Source of the DNA: Nocardia wallacei
GTDB lineage: Bacteria; Actinomycetota; Actinomycetes; Mycobacteriales; Mycobacteriaceae
Direction: 5' to 3'
DNA: 64,000 bases
Assembly: GCF_029868745.1 (NCBI RefSeq)
Contig: NZ_JARWOP010000354.1
Span: forward strand, 16,029 to 80,028
Shown: positions 34,401-42,965 of the stretch, piece by piece
Layout: the number at the start of each line of letters is the position of its first letter
Numbering within the stretch: position 1 is the first letter of the stretch
The notes under the pieces: model-generated
Seen by the model: only the letters and a program-made list of their open reading frames with translations
Database searches by the model: none
What the model was told of the DNA's origin: nothing
Program-made: the position numbers and the translations under genes

Positions 34401-34864
34401 TGCCGCAGCGGACGGTCGGGAGTAGCCGGTTCGGACCGCGCGGTCTCGGACGACGGCGGCTCGGCGGACTCCGCGCCACCGCTCGCTGCCGCCGTGCCGA
34501 CGGATACCGCGGTCCGCGTGGACGCCTGCGAGCTCTCCGGCTCGGCGGGCTCCGCGGTATCGGCAGGCGCGGCGGCGGGCTCGGCGGGCGGCGCGGCAGT
34601 GCCCGGCTCCGAAGCCTCGGGGACGAGCGCCTCCCGCACCGATTCGGCAACCGTGCGGTCCAGGCTGGACTGCGCGCTGCGGGCCTCGGCGCCCAGTTCG
34701 GTCAGATGGGCCAGAATGCGTTTGCTGGTGGTGCCGAGCAGTTTTGCCAGCGCATGGACCCGGATACGTTCGGGCAACTGCGCCGCCTCCCCTGCCCCGG
34801 CCGCCTCTTCGGAAGCGGGTTCACCATTACTTTTCGACGTTCCCAGCGGCTCTTGATCGGCCAC
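31427..34864 (-). CDS. rne: Ribonuclease E/G family endoribonuclease
   Basis: 1145 residues. The central catalytic region (about 440-860) has the S1-like RNA-binding segment GNVYLGKVQNVLPSMEAAF, VPGGSSTGISRKL, and the metal site MTVIDVNTGKFTG followed by GGMIVVDFIDM; the zinc-link CEHCHGRG closes it. The N-terminal ~80 residues resemble an IF2_N module (VHALAKLLGTTSKRIL), and both flanks are long, disordered, acidic/Ala- and Arg-rich arms, as in actinobacterial RNase E. GTG 34864 is preceded by GAGGAG at 5 bp. Main RNA decay and rRNA-processing enzyme of the cell. Confidence 0.96.
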   Translation of the reverse strand: MADQEPLGTSKSNGEPASEEAAGAGEAAQLPERIRVHALAKLLGTTSKRILAHLTELGAEARSAQSSLDRTVAESVREALVPEASEPGTAAPPAEPAAAPADTAEPAEPESSQASTRTAVSVGTAAASGGAESAEPPSSETARSEPATPDRPLRQSLFTSPFHAPEPPAPEPVAFEPPAVVAAPLFLPPDATAAQEMRRKLRAERQAPPEEEKKAAPVEEAAPEPPAAAEPSKPAEQQADDADADTDDTENSWDDDQSRDDGDDSNRSRRRRRGRRGRGRGRGEQHSDQDDDNEDEQNSEDDSASEDDESAENGSDDDAVPEGSSRRRRRRRRRKAGEDAEPEASEDDPPNTVVHEREPRNKRRGSGDEVQGISGSTRLEAKRQRRRDGREAGRRRPPILTESEFLARRESVDRVMVVREKTFSEHPAATVQVAVLEDNILVEHFVTSSGQASMVGNVYLGKVQNVLPSMEAAFVDIGRGRNGVLYAGEVNWEAAGLGGKERKIEQALKPGDTVLVQVSKDPVGHKGARLTTQISLAGRFLVYVPGGSSTGISRKLPDTERKRLKEILRDIVPQDAGVIIRTASEGVAENELARDVERLQATWKTIENQSKNGSGAPKTLYEEPDLLVKVIRDLFNEDFSKLVIEGDRSWTTVENYIRTVAPDLLTRVERHENTNVDVFGSFRIDEQLAKALDRKVWLPSGGTLVIDRTEAMTVIDVNTGKFTGAGGSNLEETVTRNNLEAAEEIVRQMRLRDIGGMIVVDFIDMVLESNRDLVLRRLTEALGRDRTRHQVSEVTSLGLVQMTRKKLGTGLVEAFSTTCEHCHGRGILVHNYPVETPAVEESGGRREGRRRRKDKTPAPAPVAPATNGTAAPAEPHTEEDAAVKRAHPVALAMAAHQAEEAATVATVEADLAVAAAEAVQEAAEADLEVMSSTAAQADSGTSRTTDRAGSEESTPGRSRRRARRGSRSAALRAEAAANAAEAEEREAATASDAEESGVGRSVAEAADADVVSETPAVSGAAPESVATSGDEGEVAAAEVEGDAEGDDAEAGDAAATIAEGTATESVGDASTGEQAAGARRGRRRVARTTAAPSTDSEGAVFVLSSAEQEQPAVDFTDIPAAPVEPRSRPRRRSAGRAAGAPEQPN

Positions 34865-35325
34865 GAAATCTCCTCGGGCCCCCGGGCGCGTCCCTCCCGT
34901 ACGGGGAGGTGACGCGGCCGACGCGGGGGCACTGTTCGTTCGCCTCACGCCGCGGGGGCGCGAGGTCCTATGGTCTCGCCCCGCGTGCCCCGTTATCACC
35001 TTGTCGTTCGTCGGTCGGCTAACTGGTCACGCGGCGCCTGGCTGTTGGCTTCAACACCGGATGCGAGCGCTCATCCAGCGTGCCCACCGGATGGCCGAGT
35101 CTTGGTAACCGTCCGTGGGCAGCGATGATCGGCGTCGAACCGCGGTGCCATGGCCGCGACCGCCACCTGCCGCAAACGGCGGGCGTCGATCACTTCCACA
35201 GCCAGTATCCCACACCGTGCGCCGGGCGTTCGCCATCGACGTACTCCCGCGGCGGCGCGCGGGCCCCGCGAACCCCGCCGATCTCCGGCGGGGCCGCGGC
35301 CCCGGGCACGGTGTTCGCCGCGGTC
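34865..35325. other. 461-bp intergenic region between ndk and rne
   Basis: Holds the ndk terminator (35273-35293) and presumably the rne promoter and long 5' leader on the minus strand. Short frames here (for example at 35051-35236) are not protein-like. I could not pick out a convincing -35/-10 pair. No RNA gene was recognised. Confidence 0.6.
35273..35293 (-). terminator. Terminator hairpin after ndk
   Basis: Perfect 8-bp GC stem CCCCGCCG (35273-35280) and CGGCGGGG (35286-35293), loop ATCTC, located 33 bp beyond the ndk stop on the minus strand and flanked by further GC-rich complementary sequence. Confidence 0.75.
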
Positions 35326-35742
35326 CTACTGGGGAAGTTCGGGGAACCAGAGCGCGATCTCGCGCTTGGCGGATTCGGGCGAGTCGGAGCCGTGCACGAG
35401 GTTGTACTGGGTCTCGAGCGCGAAGTCGCCGCGGATGCTGCCCGGCACCGCCTTCTCGACCGGATCGGTGCCGCCGGCGATCTGCCGGAAGGCGCTGATC
35501 GCCCGCGGGCCCGCGAGGACCGCCGCCACGACCGGGCCGGAGGTGATGAACTCGATCAGGGAGCCGTAGAACGGCTTCTCGGCGTGCTCGGCGTAGTGGG
35601 CGGCGGCCAGCTCCTCGGAGACCGTCTTCAGCTCCAGGGCCGCGACCTTCAGTCCCTTGCGCTCGATGCGGGTGATGACCTCACCGATCAGCCCCCGGGC
35701 CACGCCGTCGGGCTTGATGAGTACCAACGTCTGCTCAGTCAC
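35326..35742 (-). CDS. ndk: Nucleoside diphosphate kinase
   Basis: 138 residues, canonical NDK that balances NTP pools by phosphate transfer through a His. TLVLIKPDGVARG contains the ATP-binding Lys; NLVHGSDSPESAKREI contains the phosphorylated His. Full family length, in the conserved folC-DUF4233-ndk-rne neighbourhood. It contrasts with the divergent NDK-like protein at 16156-17064. Confidence 0.98.
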   Translation of the reverse strand: MTEQTLVLIKPDGVARGLIGEVITRIERKGLKVAALELKTVSEELAAAHYAEHAEKPFYGSLIEFITSGPVVAAVLAGPRAISAFRQIAGGTDPVEKAVPGSIRGDFALETQYNLVHGSDSPESAKREIALWFPELPQ

Positions 35743-35827
35743 GGCGACACTCTAGCTCGGGCCTTTGGCGTCGCCTTCGGCGCCGCGGGTTCGCAGCCCG
35801 GACCGATGGTTTTGCGTGCGATGGTTT

Positions 35828-36217
35828 TCAGGCTCGTTGGCTGGGGAGGAGGCCTTGGTCCATGCGGCGGCGGACGTCGGAGCGCAGGAGGAGGATGAAG
35901 GCCCAGACTGCGGCGAAGACTACGCCGATGACGAAGATCGAGATGTGGATGAAGCCGCCCAGTAGCAGTAGGACCTGTAGGGCGAGGTTGAAAGGCAGTG
36001 CCCACGGCCGCCTTTGCAGGCCTGCGCCGACGATCATCAGGACCGCCAGGCCGACCAGGCAGGCTACCGACCACCAGCTCAGGCCGCCGCCGACCGAGCT
36101 CACCACGGGCAGTGCCAGCAGTACGGTGATCGCTTCCAGCACCAGCGCGCCGGCCATCACGCCGCGCAGGCCCTTCCACGGGTCGGCGGCGGGGGGCGGG
36201 ACTTCCTGATCGCTCAT
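35828..36217 (-). CDS. DUF4233 membrane protein
   Basis: 129 residues with four hydrophobic helices (GVMAGALVLEAITVLLALPV, WSVACLVGLAVLMIVGAG, LALQVLLLLGGFIHISIFVI and a last one) and short basic ends. This small actinobacterial family of unknown function typically sits between folC and ndk, as here. ATG 36217 begins 13 bp after the folC stop, so co-transcription with folC is likely; a longer frame to 36268 overlaps folC and was not chosen. Confidence 0.9.
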   Translation of the reverse strand: MSDQEVPPPAADPWKGLRGVMAGALVLEAITVLLALPVVSSVGGGLSWWSVACLVGLAVLMIVGAGLQRRPWALPFNLALQVLLLLGGFIHISIFVIGVVFAAVWAFILLLRSDVRRRMDQGLLPSQRA

Positions 36218-36230
36218 GGCTGCGCCTGCC

Positions 36231-37682
36231 TCATACGGGGTCCTTTCCGAACAGGGAGCGGGCCGCACCGGCGGTGACGACCGAACCGGTGACCACGATG
36301 CCCGCGCCGGACACCGGTTCGCCGGATTCGGCGGACTCCTCCGCGATCGCGATCGCGGTTTCGACGGCGTCGGTGAGTGTGGTGGCGGTGACGACGCGTT
36401 CGTCGCCGAAGCGCTGTACCGCCAGATCGGCCAGATCGTCGGCGGCGAGGGCGCGCGGAGAACCGTTGGTGGTCACCACGATCTGGTCGAGCACCGGCTC
36501 CAGCGCGGCCAGGATGCCCGCGGCGTCCTTGTCGGACAGCACCGCGACCACGCCGACCAGCTTCCGGAAATCGAACTCGCTGGTCAGTGTCGCCGCCAAC
36601 GCCCGGGCACCGGCCGGATTGTGCGCGGCGTCGATGAAGATGGTGGGCGCGCTGCGCATCCGTTCCATCCGGCCGGGACTCACCGCGGCCGCGAATCCGG
36701 CTCGCACCGTGTCGATATCGAGTTGCCTCTGCGCGCCCGCGCCGAAGAACGCCTCCACCGCGGCCAGCGCCAGCGCCGCGTTGTGCGCCTGATGCTCCCC
36801 GTGCAGGGGCAGGAAGATCTCGTCGTACACCCCGCCCAGACCCTGGATCTCGAGCACCTGGCCGCCGACGGCGACGCGCCGCGACAACAGCCGGAACTCC
36901 GCGCCCGCACGGGCCACGGCCGCGTCGGCCGTCACGGCCCGGCGCAGCAGCACGTCCATCGCCTCGGGATCCTGCTCGGCGATGACGGCGACGGTCTCGC
37001 GCGGCACCAGCGGATCCTCGGGCGCCTTCTTGATGATTCCGGCCTTCTCCCCCGCGATGGAGGTGAGATCCGGGCCCAGATAATCGGTGTGGTCCAGCCC
37101 GATCGGGGTGACGACCGCGACTTGGCCGTCCACGACATTGGTGGCGTCCCAGGTGCCGCCCATGCCGGTCTCGATCACCGCGACATCGACCGGAGCCTCC
37201 GCGAACGCGGCGTAGGCCATGCCGACGAGCACCTCGAATTTGCTCATCCGCGGCCCACCGGCGTCTTGCGACTGCTGATCGATCATCTCGAGGTAGGGCT
37301 GCAACTCGCGATACAGCTCGACATAGCGGGCCGGGCTGATCGGCTGGTTGTCGATGGCGATGCGCTCGGTCGCCAGCTGCAGGTGCGGGCTGGTGAACCG
37401 GCCCGTGCGCCGGTGCATCGCGGTGAGCAACGCGTCGATCATCCGGGTGACCGAGGTCTTGCCGTTGGTGCCCGCGACCTGGATGGCGGGGTAGCCGTGC
37501 TGCGGCGAGCCCAGCACATCCAGCAGCGTGGCGATGCGGGTCAGCGTGGGTTCGATCTTGGTTTCGCCCCAGCGCTGGTCGAGTTCGGCCTCGACCAGCG
37601 CCATCTCGGCGAGATCCACCGGAGACGGTCCCGAATGCAGGCGTTCGGCTCCGCCGCGCTGCCGCTCCGGTTCGTCGTTCAC
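36231..37682 (-). CDS. folC: Bifunctional dihydrofolate/folylpolyglutamate synthase
   Basis: 483 residues. ATP-dependent Mur-ligase-like enzyme adding glutamate to dihydropteroate and folates. The P-loop is VAGTNGKTSVTRM, preceded by the HGYPAIQ segment, and GMGGTWDATN is the family signature; the second domain has FIDAAHNPAGARAL. Follows valS by 40 bp in a likely valS-folC-DUF4233(-ndk) unit. Cytosolic. Confidence 0.96.
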   Translation of the reverse strand: MNDEPERQRGGAERLHSGPSPVDLAEMALVEAELDQRWGETKIEPTLTRIATLLDVLGSPQHGYPAIQVAGTNGKTSVTRMIDALLTAMHRRTGRFTSPHLQLATERIAIDNQPISPARYVELYRELQPYLEMIDQQSQDAGGPRMSKFEVLVGMAYAAFAEAPVDVAVIETGMGGTWDATNVVDGQVAVVTPIGLDHTDYLGPDLTSIAGEKAGIIKKAPEDPLVPRETVAVIAEQDPEAMDVLLRRAVTADAAVARAGAEFRLLSRRVAVGGQVLEIQGLGGVYDEIFLPLHGEHQAHNAALALAAVEAFFGAGAQRQLDIDTVRAGFAAAVSPGRMERMRSAPTIFIDAAHNPAGARALAATLTSEFDFRKLVGVVAVLSDKDAAGILAALEPVLDQIVVTTNGSPRALAADDLADLAVQRFGDERVVTATTLTDAVETAIAIAEESAESGEPVSGAGIVVTGSVVTAGAARSLFGKDPV

Positions 37683-37722
37683 ACCGCTCCCTTCATTGCT
37701 TTCCCTTGTGTGTCATGACTTC

Positions 37723-40407
37723 TCACTTGCGCGCCGCGATCTCGTCGAGCCGCGCCCCGATCCGCGCCACCTCGGATTCCGCGACCTCCCTGCGGCCGCG
37801 GATCTTGGCGACGACCTGATCGGGCGCCTTGGCCAGGAATGCCTCGTTGCCGAGCTTGGCGGTGGTGCTCGCCAGTTCCTTCTGCGCGGCCGCGAGATCC
37901 TTCTCCAACCGGCGGCGCTCGGCGTCCAGGTCGACCGTGCCGGAGGTATCCAGTTCCACCGTCACGGTACTGCCGGACAGCCGCACCTCGACGGAGGCCG
38001 TGGCCGAGAAGCCGTCGCCGGGCTCGGTGAGGCGGGCCAGCGCGGCGATCTCCGCGCGCAGGCCGGTCAGGTCGGCGGTCTCGATGCCGACCAGCTGTGC
38101 GGCCACCTTCTGCTTGTCGGTGAGACCCTGGTCGCTGCGGAAGCGGCGGATCTCGGTGATGAGCTTCTGCGCATCGGCGATCCGGCGGGCGGCGACCGGG
38201 TCGGCGGCGACGCCGGCGGACTGCGGCCACTGCGCGATCACGACCGACTCGCCGCCGGTGAGGGCCTGCCACAGCGTCTCGGTGACGAACGGGATCACCG
38301 GATGCAGCATGCGCAGCAGCGCGTCCAGCACGCTGCCCAGCACGACGCGGGTGGACGCGGCCCGCTCCTCCGACTCGGCGAACTGCACCTTGGCCAGCTC
38401 CAGATACCAGTCGCACAGTTCGTCCCAGGCGAAGTGGTACAGCGCCTCGCACGCCTTGCCGAACTCGTAGCGGTCGAACGCCGAATCCGTCTCGGCGCGA
38501 ACCTCTTCCAGCCGATCCAGGATCCAGCGATCGGCGTCGGTGAGGGTGTCACGGCCCGGGATCGGCTCCGGGACGGCGCCGTTCATGAGCGCGAACTTCG
38601 TCGCGTTGAACAGCTTGGTGATGAAGTTGCGGGAGGCCTGCACGTGTGCCGCGCCGACCGACAGGTCGCTGCCGGGCTGCGCGCCGCGCGCCAGGGTGAA
38701 TCGCGTGGCGTCGGCGCCGTATTCGTCGATCCAGTCCAGCGGATCGATCCCGATGCCCTTCGACTTGGAGTACTTGCGCCCCTGCTCGTCGCGAATCAGG
38801 CCGTGCAGGAAGACATCCCGGAACGGCACCGGTGCCGCACCCGGCTGCTTGCCCGCGGTGACGGCCGGGTCGTCGGCGACGAACGTGCCGAACATCATCA
38901 TCCGGGCGACCCAGAAGAACAGGATGTCGTAGCCGGTGACGAGCACGCTGGTGGGATAGAACTTCGCCAGCTCGGGCGTGGCGTCGGGCCAGCCCAACGT
39001 GGAGAACGGCCACAGCCCGGAGGAGAACCAGGTGTCGAGCACGTCCGGGTCCTGCACGTAACCCTCGGGCGCCTGCTCGTCCGGTCCGACGCAGATGATC
39101 TCGCCCTCGGGGCCGTACCAGATCGGGATGCGGTGACCCCACCACAACTGCCGCGAGATGCACCAGTCGTGCATATCGTCCACCCAGGCGAACCAGCGCG
39201 GTTCCTGGCTGGGCGGGTGAATCACGGTGTCGCCGTGGCGAACCGCGTCCCCGGCGGCCTTGGCCAGCGACTCCACCTTCACCCACCACTGCATCGACAG
39301 CCGCGGCTCGATCGGCTCGCCGCTGCGCTCCGAATGGCCGACACTGTGCACGTACGGGCGCTTCTCGACGACGACGCGGCCCTCCTCGGCCAGCCGCTCG
39401 CGCACCTTCTGCCGCGCCTCGAACCGGTTCATCCCGTCGAATTCCGTTCCGGTGCCGGTGATTCGGCCGGATTCGTCCATGATGGTCGGCATCGGGAGCT
39501 GATGGCGCAGGCCGATCTCGAAGTCGTTGGGGTCGTGCGCCGGCGTGATCTTCACTGCGCCGGAACCGAATTCGGGGTCGACGTAGTCGTCGGCGACGAT
39601 CGGGATCTGCCGTCCCGTGATGGGGTGGTAGAGGGTGGCGCCGATCAGCGACCGGTACCGCTCGTCGTCGGGGTGCACGGCCACGGCGGTGTCGCCGAGC
39701 ATCGTCTCCACCCGGGTGGTGGCCACGATCACGTGCGGCTCGTCGTCGTTCAGGGAGCCGTAGCGCAGCGACACCAGCTCGCCCTCGACGTCCTTGTAGT
39801 TGACCTCGATATCGGAGATGGCGGTGCGCAGTTCCGGCGACCAGTTCACCAGTCGCTCGGCGCGGTAGATCAGACCGGCGTCGAACAGCCGCTTGAAGAT
39901 CGTCTGCACGGCGCGGGACAGGCCGTCGTCCATGGTGAAGCGGTCGCGGCTCCAGTCGACGCCGTCGCCGAGGCGGCGCATCTGACCCTGGATGGCCCCG
40001 CCGGACTCGCGCTTCCAGTCCCAGACCTTGTCGATGAACAGCTCGCGGCCGAAGTCCTGCTTGGTCTTGCCGTCGACGGCCAGCTGCTTCTCCACGATGG
40101 TCTGGGTGGCGATGCCGGCGTGGTCCATGCCGGGCAGCCACAGCACCTCGTACCCCTGCATGCGCTTGCGGCGGGTGAGCAGGTCCATGAGGGTGTGGTC
40201 GAACGCGTGGCCCATGTGCAGATTGCCGGTGACGTTCGGCGGCGGCAGCACGATCGAGTAGGGCGGCTTGCCGCTGTCGGCGCGGGCGGTGAAGTAACCA
40301 GCGGCTACCCAGCGCTCGTACAGCTCGGCCTCCACCTCGCCGGGATTCCAGCTCTTGGGGAGGGCGTCGGCACGATTACGTGAGTTCTCAGAGGCTGTGC
40401 TGGTCAC
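37723..40407 (-). CDS. valS: Valyl-tRNA synthetase
   Basis: 894 residues, class I aminoacyl-tRNA synthetase that charges tRNA-Val. The HIGH motif is NLHMGHAFDHT, the KMSKS motif is KYSKSKG, the editing domain lies between (PITGRQIPIVADDYVD), and a C-terminal coiled coil (ERRRLEKDLAAAQKELAS) ends the protein. Start is GTG 40407. A strong hairpin upstream (40443-40485) isolates it from the preceding oxidoreductase gene. Confidence 0.97.
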   Translation of the reverse strand: MTSTASENSRNRADALPKSWNPGEVEAELYERWVAAGYFTARADSGKPPYSIVLPPPNVTGNLHMGHAFDHTLMDLLTRRKRMQGYEVLWLPGMDHAGIATQTIVEKQLAVDGKTKQDFGRELFIDKVWDWKRESGGAIQGQMRRLGDGVDWSRDRFTMDDGLSRAVQTIFKRLFDAGLIYRAERLVNWSPELRTAISDIEVNYKDVEGELVSLRYGSLNDDEPHVIVATTRVETMLGDTAVAVHPDDERYRSLIGATLYHPITGRQIPIVADDYVDPEFGSGAVKITPAHDPNDFEIGLRHQLPMPTIMDESGRITGTGTEFDGMNRFEARQKVRERLAEEGRVVVEKRPYVHSVGHSERSGEPIEPRLSMQWWVKVESLAKAAGDAVRHGDTVIHPPSQEPRWFAWVDDMHDWCISRQLWWGHRIPIWYGPEGEIICVGPDEQAPEGYVQDPDVLDTWFSSGLWPFSTLGWPDATPELAKFYPTSVLVTGYDILFFWVARMMMFGTFVADDPAVTAGKQPGAAPVPFRDVFLHGLIRDEQGRKYSKSKGIGIDPLDWIDEYGADATRFTLARGAQPGSDLSVGAAHVQASRNFITKLFNATKFALMNGAVPEPIPGRDTLTDADRWILDRLEEVRAETDSAFDRYEFGKACEALYHFAWDELCDWYLELAKVQFAESEERAASTRVVLGSVLDALLRMLHPVIPFVTETLWQALTGGESVVIAQWPQSAGVAADPVAARRIADAQKLITEIRRFRSDQGLTDKQKVAAQLVGIETADLTGLRAEIAALARLTEPGDGFSATASVEVRLSGSTVTVELDTSGTVDLDAERRRLEKDLAAAQKELASTTAKLGNEAFLAKAPDQVVAKIRGRREVAESEVARIGARLDEIAARK

Positions 40408-40442
40408 CGTGCGATTCTAAGGAGGGGGGCCGAATACCCGAA

Positions 40443-40485
40443 GGGCGGGGTTTTCGGCGGATGAGGGACGCCGGAAACCCCGCCC
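40443..40485 (-). terminator. Terminator hairpin between the FAD oxidoreductase and valS
   Basis: 17-bp stem with one wobble: GGGCGGGGTTTTCGGCG (40443-40459) against CGCCGGAAACCCCGCCC (40469-40485), 9-base loop. It lies past the stop of the minus-strand oxidoreductase and about 35 bp before the valS start. No U-tract. Confidence 0.75.
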
Positions 40486-40594
40486 ACAAGATTCAGATTA
40501 CCGCCGATTCCGGCGTGGTCGCACTATCCATATGCAATTCTCAGGTTTTGCCCGAATCCGTTGCGTTGGTGCGTGTTTGCCTCTTGGGAACGAC

Positions 40595-41518
40595 TCAGGA
40601 ATCGAGCGAAACGTCGGCCTCGACCAGATCCGCGTTGATCGCCATGGCCGCCGCCGACGCCGCACCCGCCGCGGTGATCACCTGCGCCCGGGGATCGGCC
40701 ACATTGCCCGCAACCCACACACCCGGGACCGAGGTGCGGCCCGACGCGTCGGCGGCCACCCAGCCCTCGGCGTCCAGCGCACAGCCGAGCGCCGACAGCA
40801 CGGTGTTGTCCGGGACGAAGGTCGGCGCGACGAACACCACCGAGCGCGGCACCACCTCGCCGTCGGCCAGCCGCACGCCGCGCACCTGGTCGTCCTCGAC
40901 GACCAGCCCGGCCACCTTGCCCTCGACGATCCGCACGCCGCGGCCGGTGATGCGACGGCGCTGCTCGGCGGTCAGCGTCATGGTGTGCGGGAAGAAGACC
41001 AGGTCGCCGGACCACTGCGGGAGCAGCAGGGCGAGGTGCACCGCGCGGGCGACCGCGCCGCGCTCGGTCCCGCCGATCAGGCCGAAGGGCCGATCGGAGA
41101 CCTCGTAGCCGTGACAGTACGGACAGTGCAGCACATCGCGGCCCCAGCGTTCCCGCACGCCCGGCAGGTCCGGCAGCTCGTCGCGCAGGCCGGTCGCGAC
41201 CAGTATCCGGCGGGCCCGCAACGCCCGCCCCCCGGCGAGCCGGACGGTGAAGTCGGGCCCGGCCCCGGCGTCGACCACCCGGTCATCGATCAGCTCCACC
41301 CCGTACCCGGCCACCTCGCGGCGCCCGGCGGCGAGCAGTTCCGACGGCGGCATGCCGTCGCGAGACAGGAAGCCCTGCATGTGCTCGGCCGGCGCGTTGC
41401 GCGGCTGCCCGGCGTCGACCACCGCCACGCGCCGCCGCGAGCGGCCCAGCACCAGCGCCGCCGACAGTCCGGCCGCCCCGCCGCCCACGATCACCACGTC
41501 GTATCTCGTCTCACTCAT
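40595..41518 (-). CDS. Thioredoxin reductase-like NAD(P)/FAD-dependent oxidoreductase
   Basis: 307 residues. N-terminal FAD site VVIVGGGAAGLSAALVLGRS, the redox-type segment HCPYCHG (CxxC) near residue 133, and a second nucleotide site FGLIGGTERGA; C-terminal GVWVAGNVADP. This is the thioredoxin-reductase-like flavoprotein class often paired with XRE-cupin regulators. Exact electron acceptor unknown. ATG 41518. Divergent from the XRE-cupin gene across 77 bp that hold a 30-bp operator-like inverted repeat, so it is probably controlled by that regulator. Confidence 0.88.
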   Translation of the reverse strand: MSETRYDVVIVGGGAAGLSAALVLGRSRRRVAVVDAGQPRNAPAEHMQGFLSRDGMPPSELLAAGRREVAGYGVELIDDRVVDAGAGPDFTVRLAGGRALRARRILVATGLRDELPDLPGVRERWGRDVLHCPYCHGYEVSDRPFGLIGGTERGAVARAVHLALLLPQWSGDLVFFPHTMTLTAEQRRRITGRGVRIVEGKVAGLVVEDDQVRGVRLADGEVVPRSVVFVAPTFVPDNTVLSALGCALDAEGWVAADASGRTSVPGVWVAGNVADPRAQVITAAGAASAAAMAINADLVEADVSLDS

Positions 41519-41542
41519 AGTCGCGACGGTGCCGGATCGGTG

Positions 41543-41572
41543 CGGAAACGGCAAAGAAATTTGCCGTTTCCG
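41543..41572. promoter_or_regulatory. 30-bp near-perfect inverted repeat, operator for the divergent pair
   Basis: Arms CGGAAACGGCAAA (41543-41555) and TTTGCCGTTTCCG (41560-41572) are perfectly complementary, with a 4-bp AT-rich spacer GAAA. It lies midway between the oxidoreductase and XRE-cupin starts, 24-25 bp from each. Best explained as the binding site of the XRE regulator, controlling both genes. Confidence 0.75.
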
Positions 41573-41595
41573 GGAAGGCGCGGAGGATCGGGAGC

Positions 41596-42180
41596 ATGAC
41601 CGGCAATCCCGCCCTCGACGCCGCCCTCGCCGATGTCGGCCCGCGCCTGCGCATGTTGCGCACCCGGCGCGGTGTCACGCTGACCGAACTCGCGGCGGCC
41701 ACCGGCATCTCCAAGAGCACGCTGTCGCGGCTGGAGTCCGGACAGCGGCGGCCGAGCCTGGAACTGCTGCTGCCGATCGCGCACGCGCACGAGGTGACCG
41801 TCGATGATCTCGTCGCCCTGCCGCGCTTCACCGATCCGCGGGTGCAGGGCACGGCTCGCCGGGTCGCCGGGCGCACGATCCTGCCGCTCACCCGGCGGCC
41901 CGGCGCGATCCAGGCTTACAAGATCACCATTCCCGCCGACGAACCCGTGCCGGAACCGAAGGTGCACGACGGGCACGAATGGCTGTATGTACTGTCGGGC
42001 CGCCTGCGCCTGTTGCTCGGCGAGCACGATCTCGAACTGGGTCCGGGTGAGGCCGCGGAATTCGATACCCGGCAGCCGCATTGGTTCGGCAGCGCCGGGC
42101 CCGGGCCGGTGGAGATCCTGAGCATCTTCGGCAAGCAGGGCGAGCGGATCCATCTGCGGGCGCGGCCGCGGACACTGAGA
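41596..42180 (+). CDS. XRE-family HTH + cupin transcriptional regulator (no stop at usual end)
   Basis: Residues ~15-70 are an XRE helix-turn-helix (LRMLRTRRGVTLTELAAATG, SKSTLSRLESG) and residues ~105-185 a cupin (EPVPEPKVHDGHEWLYVLSG, PGEAAEFDTRQPHWF). Homologues of this two-domain family end about 190 residues in, shortly after IFGKQGERIHLRARP. Here the frame has no stop there: it runs on to 43245, but codon third-position GC falls off after ~42180 and the extension overlaps a kinase gene in another frame. The end given is where family-like coding stops. Stop loss, frameshift or true read-through are all possible. ATG 41596 follows GGAGGATCGGGAGC. Confidence 0.75.
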
Positions 42181-42262
42181 TCTTCCGGCACCGGCGATTT
42201 CGGGGCAGGTATCAGGGTCTTCCCTGTTGCCGAACGGATTTCGAGGCGGGACCCTGGAGTGG

Positions 42263-42928
42263 GTGAACCCTCCCCTGGACGCCGGGCGCGACCCGGCACC
42301 CGACCCACGCGTAGTGACCCCGGCGGCCGTCTCGGATCTCCGCGGCCGCACCGTCGCCGAATTACGGTATCCGGCAACGGCTGCGCTGCTGTTCACGGGC
42401 GTGCCGGGGGCCGGCAAGAGCACGGCGCTGCGGCAGTTGTTCGGCAGTGTCGACGACACCGTGGAGGCGGTCGTCCGCCGGGGCGCGACCCTGGTGGACT
42501 CCCAGCAATCACGCAACTGGTGGCGGCTGCGCCTGGGCCGCTTGCCGTACGCGCTGTGGCTGCCGATCGTGCACATCACCCACTACGGCCGGATCCGCCG
42601 CGCACTGCGCGCGGCCGACAGCCCGGTTGTCGTGCACGACTGCGGAACCCGCCGCTGGGTACATCGGATGATCACGACGTGGGCCAGGCACAGCGGCCGC
42701 GAGGTACACATCGTGATGATCGACGTTCCGCCCGGCGCGGCCCGCGACGGCCAGCGGGTACGCGGACGCCGGGTGAGCCGGATCAGCTTCGCCCTGCACA
42801 ACGCCCGCTGGCGCCGCCTGGTCGAACGAGTAATCGCCGGTACCGCACCACATCCCGCCCCCGCATCCGTGGTGATCGTCGACCGGTCGACAATCTCAGG
42901 CGTGCAGGTGATCTCCTTCGACGCTTGA
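42263..42928 (+). CDS. AAA-family P-loop nucleotide kinase-like protein
   Basis: About 221 residues. Walker A LLFTGVPGAGKSTALRQLF lies near residue 45, followed by a basic domain (RLGRLPYALWLPIVHITHYGR, HDCGTRRWVHRM) as in small-molecule or nucleotide kinases of the AAA_33 type. The substrate is unknown. Start uncertain: GTG 42263 with GGAG close upstream was chosen; TTG 42227 and GTG 42314 are alternatives. It sits in a different frame from the open extension of the XRE-cupin gene. Confidence 0.7.
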   Translation: MNPPLDAGRDPAPDPRVVTPAAVSDLRGRTVAELRYPATAALLFTGVPGAGKSTALRQLFGSVDDTVEAVVRRGATLVDSQQSRNWWRLRLGRLPYALWLPIVHITHYGRIRRALRAADSPVVVHDCGTRRWVHRMITTWARHSGREVHIVMIDVPPGAARDGQRVRGRRVSRISFALHNARWRRLVERVIAGTAPHPAPASVVIVDRSTISGVQVISFDA

Positions 42929-42965
42929 ACACACCGCCGCGTACTGCGGGCACGAAAGGGCTCGG

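Noticed and set aside
27768..40407. Housekeeping block valS to proB as an unusual arrangement
   Set aside because: It is the conserved Mycobacteriales order.
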